This document shows, piece after piece, positions 16,489 through 23,210 of a stretch of 64,000 nucleotides of DNA. The notes under the pieces are model-generated. The model was not told the DNA's origin and did not search any database. It saw nothing but the letters and a program-made list of their open reading frames with translations. Made by a program: the position numbers and the translations under genes. Numbering within the stretch: position 1 is the first letter of the stretch; the number at the start of each line of letters is the position of its first letter. The DNA comes from Streptomyces sp. D2-8 (GTDB lineage Bacteria; Actinomycetota; Actinomycetes; Streptomycetales; Streptomycetaceae), in assembly GCF_023184515.1 (NCBI RefSeq), contig NZ_JAAHBP010000025.1, positions 62,001-126,000 of the forward strand, read 5' to 3'.

Positions 16489-16510
16489 TCTGCTCCGCGC
16501 TGATCTCCCG

Positions 16511-17038
16511 TCAGTCGCCCGAGGTTTCGAAGCCGCTCACCGAGGCCTGCGTTCCCTCCGTCCGGTCGACCTCGCCGTACGTCCACTTCAGCTCGTGCGC
16601 CGTCTTGGTGTCGCCGGGCAGGGTGAAGGACGCCTTGTGCACGTCGAGGCTCTCCGCGGAGCCCGCCTCGCCCCGGACGTAGGTGATCGTGAAGGACGTG
16701 GTGCCGCCCTTCCCGAGCGTGAGCGACTGGGCCTTCGCGCCCTCGTCCGGGGAGACGGACGTCGTGCCGTCCTCGAACAGCAGGTCCACGCCGGGGAAGC
16801 CCTTCAGCGTGCACTGCGCGCCCTTGTTGGTGAGCGTCACGGTGACGGTGCCGGTGTCCCCGGCGGCCGGGGCGGCGCCCGCGCCGACCTCGACGCCCAT
16901 GTCGCCGAGTGCGCAGGCCGAGTCGCTCGGCCGGTCCGCGTTCTTGACGTCGTCGCCACCGGTCTTGTCGTCGCTACAGCCGGTCAGCAGGACCGTCGCG
17001 GCGAGGGCGGCGGCCATGGTGAGGGGGAAGGTGCGCAT
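16511..17038 (-). CDS. DUF4232 lipoprotein
   Basis: A 175-residue exported lipoprotein. The signal peptide MRTFPLTMAAALAATVLLTGC ends in lipobox LLTGC with Cys21. The mature part has the DUF4232 features: CALGDMGVEVG, TVTLTNKGAQCTLKGFPGVD and a C-terminal beta-rich segment. DUF4232 proteins are abundant on Streptomyces surfaces and have no assigned function. The ATG at 17038 has AGAGGA upstream. It converges on the DUF2786 gene, 22 bases apart. Confidence 0.88.
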   Translation of the reverse strand: MRTFPLTMAAALAATVLLTGCSDDKTGGDDVKNADRPSDSACALGDMGVEVGAGAAPAAGDTGTVTVTLTNKGAQCTLKGFPGVDLLFEDGTTSVSPDEGAKAQSLTLGKGGTTSFTITYVRGEAGSAESLDVHKASFTLPGDTKTAHELKWTYGEVDRTEGTQASVSGFETSGD

Positions 17039-17123
17039 GGGGTCCTCTGGGCGTGTCGAACGGGAGCGGCTTCGGGCCCCTGGATCATCACGCACGCGCG
17101 TTCCGTACGGGCACGCGCCCCCT

Positions 17124-17210
17124 GCGATTCCCCCGAACGCCGGACGGCACACGCCATCGCCGATTCCCCGAAGGCCGGACGGCACACACCCTCGCCGATT
17201 CCCCGGCGCC
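17124..17210. repeat. 35-bp tandem repeat, about 2.5 copies
   Basis: Units at 17124-17158 and 17159-17193 share the pattern GCGATTCCCC-GAA-GCCGGACGGCACAC, and a partial third begins at 17194. They lie between two lipoprotein genes on the same strand. The GCCGGAC elements could form stem-loops; a role as terminator or expansion tract is open. Confidence 0.6.
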
Positions 17211-17287
17211 CGTCCGCGCGTCCCCGGACGCCGGACGGGCCGCGGCGCCCGAGGGCGATCCGCGGCCCGTCCGCAGGGGGCCGGGTG

Positions 17288-17827
17288 TCAGCCGAGGCCC
17301 GCCGTCGGCAGCCCCGTCGGCAGCTTCCCGCCCTCGGCCTTCGTGTAGGTCTCCGCGCCGAGGCCGCCCTCCCAGGTGACCTTCAGGCTGCTCCCGTTCA
17401 CGGAGTCGACCATGCCGGCCGCCCGGTCCTTGGAGCCGTCCGTGCACTTCAGGCGGATCATCCGCATGCCGGACTCCTCGCCCGCGGTGCCGCTGCACAC
17501 GCTGCCGCCGGTGGCGAACAGCGCGGCCTGCTTGCCGGTGATCACCAGGGCCACGGCCTTGCCGTCGGTCGTCGCGAGCCAGCTGCCCGCCAGCTTGCCG
17601 GCCGACTCGCCGGAGCCGGAGCCGGAGCCGGCGCCGGAGCCGGAGTCGCCCGAGCCGCCGTCCGTTCCGGCGGACGCCGAGAGGGAGGGAGCCGGGCTGG
17701 ACGCCGAGTCGTCACCCGAGTCGCCGTCGCTGCTGCACGCGGTCAGCGCGAGCGCGCCCGCCAGCCCCGCGGCCGCCGCCGCGACGCGCACGGCGCCGGA
17801 ACGACGCGAGAAGATCACCGAAGTCAC
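17288..17827 (-). CDS. small serine/glycine-linker lipoprotein
   Basis: A 179-residue exported lipoprotein. The N-terminal signal ends in LTAC (Cys31) and is followed by a flexible Ser-Gly-Asp-Ala linker with SGSGAGSGSGSGE. The C-terminal domain (about 80-175: GSWLATTDGKAVALVITGKQ, two cysteines, VDSVNGSSLKVTW) looks like a small beta-sandwich shared by actinobacterial surface proteins. Function is unknown. The GTG at 17827 is the start; the ribosome site is a weak GGGGGC. It lies just downstream of the 17942-18483 ribosomal pair on the same strand but with a 114-base gap. Confidence 0.8.
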   Translation of the reverse strand: MTSVIFSRRSGAVRVAAAAAGLAGALALTACSSDGDSGDDSASSPAPSLSASAGTDGGSGDSGSGAGSGSGSGESAGKLAGSWLATTDGKAVALVITGKQAALFATGGSVCSGTAGEESGMRMIRLKCTDGSKDRAAGMVDSVNGSSLKVTWEGGLGAETYTKAEGGKLPTGLPTAGLG

Positions 17828-17941
17828 TGCAAGCCCCCAAGCTGTAGCCGGCCGACCGGCCCGGACGGCACCGGCCGGCCTCCTGGCCGGAACGACCGCA
17901 GCAAGCTACCAGGGCCCGTCAAGAGCCCCCGCGAATGCCTC

Positions 17942-18247
17942 TTACCAGGACGACTTGCGCACCCCGGGCAGATACCCCGCGTGCGCCTGCTCCCGCAGAC
18001 TCACCCGGGACAGCCCGAACGCCCGGAAGTAGCCGCGCGGCCGGCCGTCCACCTGGTCGCGATTGCGCACGCGCGTGGCGCTCGCGTCGCGCGGCTGCCT
18101 GCGCAGTTCCGCCTGTGCGGCGAGCCGCTCGGCCTCCGTCGACGACGGCCGCCGGATGATCTCCTTCAGCTCGGCCCGCCGGGCGGCGTACCGCGCGACG
18201 ACCTCCTGTCGCCTGTCGTTCTTCGCGATCTTGCTCTTCTTCGCCAT
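17942..18247 (-). CDS. rpsN: 30S ribosomal protein S14, zinc-free paralogue
   Basis: A 101-residue S14. It starts MAKKSKIAKNDRRQEVVARY and carries SRNRCRxTGRP-region equivalents as TRVRNRDQVDGRPRGYFRAF, without the CxxC pairs of the zinc-binding form, so it is the zinc-independent (C-) type used when zinc is scarce. Its ATG overlaps the L28 stop by one base (TGATG), so the two are translated together. It belongs to the divergent Zur-type cluster. Confidence 0.93.
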   Translation of the reverse strand: MAKKSKIAKNDRRQEVVARYAARRAELKEIIRRPSSTEAERLAAQAELRRQPRDASATRVRNRDQVDGRPRGYFRAFGLSRVSLREQAHAGYLPGVRKSSW

Positions 18248-18483
18248 CAGACCCTCACTCCCCGCGCCCGGATCCGGGCGACGGCCGCCTCGATGCCGAT
18301 CGTGTCGATGGTCTTGATCCCCCTGGCGCTGAGCCGGAGCCGAACGTACCGGCCCTCGCTCGGCAGCCAGTAGCGCTTGGACTGGATGTTGGGGTCGAAC
18401 CGGCGCGACGTGCGCCGGTGGGAGTGCGAGATGCGGTTGCCGAAGCCCGGCTGTGTGCCGGTCAGCATGCAGTGCGCGGACAT
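18247..18483 (-). CDS. rpmB: 50S ribosomal protein L28, zinc-free paralogue
   Basis: A 78-residue L28 (MSAHCMLTGTQPGFGNRISH; NIQSKRYWLPSEGRYVRLRL). The CxxC pairs of zinc-binding L28 are missing apart from a single cysteine. It is the first gene of the minus-strand arm and overlaps rpsN by one base. It faces rpmG across a 63-base region that contains a Zur-like box, so both arms are probably repressed by Zur when zinc is plentiful. The ribosome site GAGAGG is rather far (about 12 bases) from the ATG. Confidence 0.93.
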   Translation of the reverse strand: MSAHCMLTGTQPGFGNRISHSHRRTSRRFDPNIQSKRYWLPSEGRYVRLRLSARGIKTIDTIGIEAAVARIRARGVRV

Positions 18484-18512
18484 GGTGGTGACGTACCTCT
18501 CTGATCAGACAG

Positions 18513-18540
18513 TGGAAATGGATTTCATTTTCAGTATCAT
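18513..18540. promoter_or_regulatory. Zur box and rpmG -10 element
   Basis: TGGAAATGGATTTCA at 18513-18527 matches 12 of 15 positions of the Streptomyces Zur consensus TGAAAATGATTTTCA, as remembered. TATCAT at 18535-18540 has six bases before the rpmG ATG, so rpmG is probably leaderless. The box lies between both divergent genes. Confidence 0.72.
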
Positions 18541-18546
18541 AGCGGC

Positions 18547-18711
18547 ATGGCACGCAACGAACTCCGGCCGGTCATCAAGCTCCGGTCCACCGCCGGGACC
18601 GGTTTCACCTACGTGACCCGCAAGAACCGCCGCAACGACCCGGACCGCCTGACCCTGCGCAAGTTCGATCCGGTCGCCGGCCGCCACGTCGACTTCCGAG
18701 AGGAGCGCTGA
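18547..18711 (+). CDS. rpmG: 50S ribosomal protein L33, zinc-free paralogue
   Basis: A 54-residue L33: it begins MARNELRPVIKLRSTAGTGF and continues YVTRKNRRNDPDRL and LRKFDPVAGRHVDF. The two CxxC pairs of zinc-binding L33 are absent, marking the C- type. The ATG at 18547 has no Shine-Dalgarno; a -10 hexamer TATCAT lies six bases upstream. The stop at 18709-18711 is two bases before the L31 start, indicating one transcript with rpmE2, the COG0523 gene and rpsR. Confidence 0.93.
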   Translation: MARNELRPVIKLRSTAGTGFTYVTRKNRRNDPDRLTLRKFDPVAGRHVDFREER

Positions 18712-18713
18712 CC

Positions 18714-18962
18714 ATGCGCGAGGGAATCCACCCGGCCTACGGCCACGTCGTCTTCCGCGACCGAGCCGCGGACTACGCCTTCCTCACCCGCTCGACCATG
18801 ACGAGCGAGAAGACGATCGAGTGGGAGGACGGCAACACCTACCCGGTCGTCGACGTCGAGATCTCCGACGTCAGCCACCCCTTCTACACCGGCACGGCCC
18901 GCGTCCTGGACACCGCCGGCCGCGTGGAGCGCTTCGAGCGCCGGTACGGAAAGAAGGGCTGA
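18714..18962 (+). CDS. rpmE2: 50S ribosomal protein L31 type B
   Basis: An 82-residue type B L31 (MREGIHPAYGHVVFRDRAAD; SDVSHPFYTGTARVLDTAGR). It lacks the cysteine cluster of zinc-binding L31, so it can replace that protein and free zinc under shortage. The ribosome site GAGAGGAG lies at the end of rpmG. It is followed four bases later by the COG0523 gene. Confidence 0.95.
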   Translation: MREGIHPAYGHVVFRDRAADYAFLTRSTMTSEKTIEWEDGNTYPVVDVEISDVSHPFYTGTARVLDTAGRVERFERRYGKKG

Positions 18963-18966
18963 CCCC

Positions 18967-20169
18967 GTGGCTGTCCCTCCTGGGCTCTCCGTCGTGATCG
19001 TCGGCGGGCTGCACGCCGACGCCCGCAGGGCCGCCGTCGCGCGGCTGCTCGCCGACGTGCCCGGCAGCGTCGTCCTTCACCACGACCTGGCGACGGCCGC
19101 CGCGGGCACGGTCGTGCGGACCATCAGGGACGCCGGCGGCATCCTCGACGCGGGGGAGGCGCCGCTCGTCAACGACTGCGCGTGCTGCGCCCTGCGCGAG
19201 GACCTGGTGCCGGAGCTGGAGCGGCTGCGGGACGCCGGCGGCACCCGGCTCGCCGTCGTCGAACTGTGGGACTCCGTCGAGCCCAAGGCCATGGCCGAGG
19301 TCGTCACGGCCGGCGGGCTGACCGTCACCGGCGTGATCACCGCCGTCGACCCGGCCCTGGTCCTGCCGTACCTCGGCAACGGCGACGACCTGGCCGACGG
19401 CGGTCTCGCCGCCGCCGCGACCGACCAGCGCACGGTCGCCGACACCTTCGCGCGCCAGCTGGAGTACGCCCCCGTCCTCGCGGTCGCCGATTCCCCTGAG
19501 GCCGACGACGAGGACCGTGAGCTGCTCGCGCAACTGCACCCGACGGCCCGCCAGGCCCCGATCGGGCAGGGACTCCCCGTGGACCCGGCCGACGACGGTC
19601 TGACGGTGCCGACCCCGCGCCGGCGTCCGCTCTCGTCCCTGGCCCAGGCCGCCCTGGCCGGCTTCGACGTCGAGGCGGCCGCCGCCGCCCAGCACCCGGC
19701 CTGCGCCCTGCTGCCCGCCGAGGCCGACGCGCACGGCGTCTCCACCCTGGTCTGGAGCCGGCGCCGCCCCTTCCACCCGGAGCGGCTGTACGCCGCGCTG
19801 GAGGACCTGACCTGCGCGGCCGCCCGCAGCCGGGGCCGGTTCTGGCTCGCCGACAAGCCCGACACGCTGTTCCACTGGGACGCGGCGGGCGGGGCCCTGT
19901 GTGTGGAGAGCGCGGGCCCGTGGCTGGCCTCCCTGCCGGACGCGGCCTGGGAGATGGTCCCGCCGGTGCGCCGTGCCGCCGCCGCGCTGGACTGGCACCC
20001 CGAGCACGGCGACCGCTGCCAGCACCTCGTCTTCACCTCGCCCGGCCTCGACCGGGACGGCCTGGAGCGGCTGCTGGAGTCCTGCCTGCTGACCGACGCC
20101 GAGTACGCCGCCGGGCGCGACGCCTGGCAGCGGCTGCCGCACGCCTTCGACACCCTCCTGGAGGTCTGA
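18967..20169 (+). CDS. COG0523 (CobW-like) protein with degenerate GTPase motifs
   Basis: A 400-residue member of the COG0523/CobW family, here inside a Zur-type regulon, so a zinc metallochaperone-like role is implied. The family metal motif CxCC is kept as NDCACCALRED. However, the P-loop GxxxxGK(S/T) is replaced by GGLHADARRAAV at residues 11-22, and the G4 NKxD site is not recognisable (AVADSPEADDED). It may therefore not bind or hydrolyse GTP. The C-terminal CobW_C part (FHPERLYAALEDL) is present. The GTG at 18967 follows the L31 stop by four bases. It could act as a zinc store or a partner of an active paralogue. Confidence 0.82.
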   Translation: MAVPPGLSVVIVGGLHADARRAAVARLLADVPGSVVLHHDLATAAAGTVVRTIRDAGGILDAGEAPLVNDCACCALREDLVPELERLRDAGGTRLAVVELWDSVEPKAMAEVVTAGGLTVTGVITAVDPALVLPYLGNGDDLADGGLAAAATDQRTVADTFARQLEYAPVLAVADSPEADDEDRELLAQLHPTARQAPIGQGLPVDPADDGLTVPTPRRRPLSSLAQAALAGFDVEAAAAAQHPACALLPAEADAHGVSTLVWSRRRPFHPERLYAALEDLTCAAARSRGRFWLADKPDTLFHWDAAGGALCVESAGPWLASLPDAAWEMVPPVRRAAAALDWHPEHGDRCQHLVFTSPGLDRDGLERLLESCLLTDAEYAAGRDAWQRLPHAFDTLLEV

Positions 20170-20175
20170 CCCCCC

Positions 20176-20409
20176 ATGCCGCGCAAGCCCGACCGCAAGC
20201 CCGCCAAGGACCGGCCCAACCCCCTGGACCAGGCCGGGATCACCTACATCGACTACAAGGACACCGACCTGCTGCGGAAGTTCATCTCCGACCGCGGCAA
20301 GATCCGCAGCCGCCGCGTCACCCGGGTGTCGTCCCAGCAGCAGCGGCAGCTGGCCCGGGCGATCAAGAACGCCCGCGAGATGGCGCTGCTGCCGTACGCC
20401 GGACGCTGA
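20176..20409 (+). CDS. rpsR: 30S ribosomal protein S18, zinc-free paralogue
   Basis: A 77-residue S18 (NPLDQAGITYIDYKDTDLLR; GKIRSRRVTRVSSQQQRQL). The N-terminal cysteines of the zinc-binding form are missing. It is the last gene of the plus-strand arm, six bases after the COG0523 gene, and is followed by a terminator hairpin. Confidence 0.95.
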   Translation: MPRKPDRKPAKDRPNPLDQAGITYIDYKDTDLLRKFISDRGKIRSRRVTRVSSQQQRQLARAIKNAREMALLPYAGR

Positions 20410-20426
20410 GCCGGTCCGATTCGGGT

Positions 20427-20459
20427 GAGGTTCCCCACGCTTGACGGGTGGGGAACCTC
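20427..20459 (+). terminator. terminator after rpsR
   Basis: GAGGTTCCCCAC (20427-20438) pairs perfectly over 12 bases with 20448-20459, loop GCTTGACGG. There is no T tract, as is usual in Streptomyces. Confidence 0.75.
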
Positions 20460-20985
20460 CTGCGCGTGACGCGACCGGGCCGGAGGCGGCCATCGGCAGA
20501 CCGGCGCCGCGGCCCACGACGGGCCGTCAGGACCGGGCCGGACGCGGGCCGGACGAGGGTCGGACCGGATGCGCGGCGGTCGTCCGCCGGGGCGGCCCGG
20601 GGTGCTGCCGTGCGGGTCGTCGGGGGCAGAAGAGCCGAGGGCGTGTCCGGCGATCGTCCGAGCGGAGCACCGGCCGTGAGGTGGACCCCGCCCTCCTGCG
20701 ACCGGTCCATTTCTTCCCGTCCTCGCAGGCAGCGACGGTCTTCCGGATGCGGGTCGGCCGGCCGAACAGCCTGCCCGCGCCCCGCGCCTCAGCTCCCGCT
20801 TCTCCGGTGCGGCCCCCGCGCGCCCTCTCGCCCGGCCGCCGAGCGGATGCTCTGCCTCCACCGGACCTCCCCGAACCCACCGACTTCATCGCAGGCCTCC
20901 GGGAACGAGAGGTGGGGCCGGGCCGTCAAACAGTCAAGAACTTCGGTAAAGCGGTCGTCAAAGCTGTAACCGCAGGACCACCCCG
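20460..20985. other. GC-rich intergenic region without a convincing gene
   Basis: No frame shows a recognisable protein. Three 11-bp tandem units, GGGCCGGACGC, GGGCCGGACGA and GGGTCGGACCG, lie at 20535-20567. Confidence 0.45.
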
Positions 20986-21033
20986 CGTGCACGTGCATCT
21001 GCCCATGCATCTGCACATGAACAGGGCTATGAT
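20986..21033 (+). promoter_or_regulatory. double TGCATCTGC element and -10 of the DUF397 gene
   Basis: GTGCACG is followed by TGCATCTGC at 20994-21002 and again at 21006-21014, 12 bp apart. TATGAT at 21028-21033 is the likely -10, so the repeats cover the -35 region. An inverted copy occurs at 22020-22050. Confidence 0.6.
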
Positions 21034-21094
21034 CCGGGTCAGTTGACCACTGCATCAATGGCCACTCAGCCAGTGCACCACCGGGGAGCGACCT

Positions 21095-21337
21095 GTGGAC
21101 CACGACGCGTACAACGGTATGGCGGCCGCCGGGCTGCACGGCGTGGCCTGGCAGAAGAGCCGGCACAGCAACTCGCAGGGCTCGTGCGTGGAGTTCGCCC
21201 GGTTGCCGGGCGGGGACGTGGCCGTCCGCAACTCACGTTTCCCCGACGGCCCCGCGCTGGTCTACACCCGTGCGGAGATCGAAGCGATGCTGCTGGGCGT
21301 GAAGGACGGCGAGTTCGACCACCTGGTGGGCGGCTGA
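21095..21337 (+). CDS. DUF397 small protein
   Basis: An 80-residue protein with the DUF397 pattern (AWQKSRHSNSQGSCVEFARL, then VAVRNSRFPDGPALVYTRAE). DUF397 proteins are typical partners of XRE/DUF5753 regulators in Streptomyces (the WhiJ/BldB type setting) and are thought to modulate their regulator, sometimes antitoxin-like. The GTG has GGGGAG upstream. The neighbouring ATPase gene (convergent) and XRE regulator complete the module; the promoter carries the double TGCATCTGC element. Confidence 0.9.
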   Translation: MDHDAYNGMAAAGLHGVAWQKSRHSNSQGSCVEFARLPGGDVAVRNSRFPDGPALVYTRAEIEAMLLGVKDGEFDHLVGG

Positions 21338-21430
21338 CGCTCCGAAAGACCCCGGCGAAATCGGGGTAATCGGTACTCAATGCGCGGTGACGCGCGTAGA
21401 ACCGCGACGTGAGGAAGCGCCGCGGTCTTC

Positions 21431-21946
21431 TCATTCCCCGTGCGGCTGCGAACCGGTCCGCGGTAGCCGGAACAGCGCCCAGACCACCTTGCCGTTGAGC
21501 GCGCCCGCGAGCGGATGCCAGCCCCAGCTGTCGCTGAAGGAGTCGACGAGGAACAGTCCGCGGCCCGACTCGGTCGAGAAGTCGTCGGTCTCCCGGGCGA
21601 CCGGACTGTCGTGACTGGGATCGCGCACCGCGCACACCAGCCGCTCGGTCCACCGCATCAGGTGCAGGCGCACGGGAGGTTCACGGCCGCCGGGGCACGC
21701 GCTGTTCGCCGGCAGGCCGTGCCGCAGCGCGTTGGTGACGAGTTCCGAGACCACCAGGCAGACATCGTCGAACCGGTCGCCCATGTCCCACTGGTCGAGG
21801 GTTCCGCGGGTGAACCGCCGTGCCTCGCGCACCGCTTCGTAGCGGGCGGGCAGAGCGCAGGAAGCGGCGTCGGACACGGCCGCGGGGTCCAGCGGCGGAA
21901 GGCCCTGCCGTAACGGCTCGAGCATGGTCGATCCATTCGTCCCCAT
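21431..21946 (-). CDS. RsbW-like ATP-binding protein (HATPase_c_2)
   Basis: A 171-residue GHKL-type ATPase domain protein like anti-sigma factor kinases. The N box reads VVSELVTNALRHG, the G1-like region AVRDPSHDS, and the G2-like region ESGRGLFLVDSFSDSWGWHP. It may act on an anti-anti-sigma factor or bind the DUF397/XRE proteins. The ATG at 21946 has GGGAG eight bases upstream; a GTG at 21955 has no ribosome site. The upstream region holds the inverted copy of the double TGCATCTGC element, so this gene and the DUF397 gene appear to be controlled by the same protein. Confidence 0.85.
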   Translation of the reverse strand: MGTNGSTMLEPLRQGLPPLDPAAVSDAASCALPARYEAVREARRFTRGTLDQWDMGDRFDDVCLVVSELVTNALRHGLPANSACPGGREPPVRLHLMRWTERLVCAVRDPSHDSPVARETDDFSTESGRGLFLVDSFSDSWGWHPLAGALNGKVVWALFRLPRTGSQPHGE

Positions 21947-22019
21947 GCGAGGCACTCCCGGGAATTCGCGGTCGGTGCGATGCGGCGGTGGTGCGGGACC
22001 ATGGTTTCGGATGCGTACA

Positions 22020-22050
22020 GCAGATGCAAGGGCAGATGCACGTGCACGTG
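22020..22050 (-). promoter_or_regulatory. inverted copy of the double TGCATCTGC element
   Basis: On the plus strand GCAGATGCA occurs at 22020-22028 and 22032-22040 (12 bp apart), followed by CGTGCACGTG. This is the reverse complement of 20986-21015 with one changed base over about 30. It lies about 75 bases upstream of the RsbW-like gene start. CATGGT at about 22002 (minus strand) could be its -10. Confidence 0.6.
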
Positions 22051-22253
22051 ACCGGAATGAGGCGGCCCGTACCGCTTGTTGGCCAATTTTTCCGTCATCT
22101 TCGTGTCCCTCTTTGGCCGTTCACTTGCCCTCTCCTTGCTCTCGCGGGCGAGCGCCGACCGTCTCGATTCCGTTTCCGTAACCGGACGAGTACTGCTCGG
22201 AGTGTTTTAGTGGCAGACTGCGGCCCCTGGAGACGTTGGGGAGGCTGGCGAAC
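22051..22253. other. upstream region of the XRE gene
   Basis: No gene is seen. TTTAGT at 22206-22211 could be a -10 of the XRE gene; no matching -35 stands out. A GGGGAGG ribosome site at 22238-22243 belongs to the XRE start. Confidence 0.35.
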
Positions 22254-23114
22254 GTGAGCGCGGGAGAGCCGGGATCGGTGGTGCGGCGCATGCTGCTCGG
22301 ATCACAACTCAGGCGACTGCGTGAGGCGCGGGGCATCACGCGCGAGGCGGCGGGCTACTCGATCCGCGCCTCCGAGTCGAAGATCAGCCGGATGGAGCTG
22401 GGCCGGGTGAGCTTCAAGACCAGAGACGTCGAGGACCTGCTGACCCTGTACGGCATCACCGACGAGCAGGAACGCGCCTCCCTGCTGTCCCTGGCGAAAG
22501 AGGCCAACGTCGCCGGGTGGTGGCACAGTTACTCGGACGTGCTGCCCAGCTGGTTCCCGACCTACGTCGGCCTGGAGGGCGCCGCCTCGCTGATCCGGGC
22601 GTACGAGGTGCAGTTCGTGCACGGCCTGCTGCAGACCGAGGCGTACGCCCACGCGGTGGTCCGGCGGGGCATGCAGGGCGCGAGCGAGGCCGACGTCGAA
22701 CGTCGTGTGGCGCTGCGCCTGGAGCGGCAGAAGTACCTCGTCGACGAGCGCGCTCCCGACTTCCACATCATCCTGGACGAGGCCGCCCTGCGCCGCCCGT
22801 ACGGCGACCGCGAGGTCATGCGGGGCCAGCTCCAGCACCTCATCGAGATCTCCGAGCGGCCCAACGTACGGCTTCAGGTGGTGCCGTTCAGCCTCGGCGG
22901 CCACGCCGGCGAAAGTGGCGCGTTCACGATCCTCAGCTTCCCGGAGTCCGATCTGTCGGACGTCGTCTACCTGGAGCAGCTCACCAGCGCGCTGTACCTG
23001 GACAAGGCCGAGGACGTCGCCCAGTACGAGAAGGCGCTCAAGGAGCTCCAGAGCGACAGCCCGGGCCCTTCGGAGAGCCGGGATCTTCTCCGAGGGCTTC
23101 TTCAACTCTCCTGA
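22254..23114 (+). CDS. XRE-family regulator with DUF5753
   Basis: A 286-residue Streptomyces-type regulator. Residues 10-75 form a Cro/CI helix-turn-helix (LLGSQLRRLREARGITREAA; SIRASESKISRMELGRVSFK); residues 90-270 are the DUF5753 sensor-like domain (YVGLEGAASLIRAYEVQFVHG; LDEAALRRPYGDREVM; RLQVVPFSLGGHAGESGAFT). Such proteins work with adjacent DUF397 proteins in development and antibiotic control (WhiJ and related). The GTG at 22254 with GGGGAGG ten bases upstream is preferred to a TTG at 22236. It is the likely binder of the paired TGCATCTGC elements, by inference from context. Confidence 0.9.
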   Translation: MSAGEPGSVVRRMLLGSQLRRLREARGITREAAGYSIRASESKISRMELGRVSFKTRDVEDLLTLYGITDEQERASLLSLAKEANVAGWWHSYSDVLPSWFPTYVGLEGAASLIRAYEVQFVHGLLQTEAYAHAVVRRGMQGASEADVERRVALRLERQKYLVDERAPDFHIILDEAALRRPYGDREVMRGQLQHLIEISERPNVRLQVVPFSLGGHAGESGAFTILSFPESDLSDVVYLEQLTSALYLDKAEDVAQYEKALKELQSDSPGPSESRDLLRGLLQLS

Positions 23115-23210
23115 AGTACTCCTCCAACTCGTTTGAAACACAAGTACGATGACGTGTGATCAGATCGTGAAGGCGCGATCAGGGGTCTGCTTAGGGATCG
23201 AGGGATCACA

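Noticed and set aside
20441..21046. Open frame between rpsR and the DUF397 gene
   Set aside because: It runs through the terminator and the operator repeats, has no domain and a composition typical of random GC-rich DNA.
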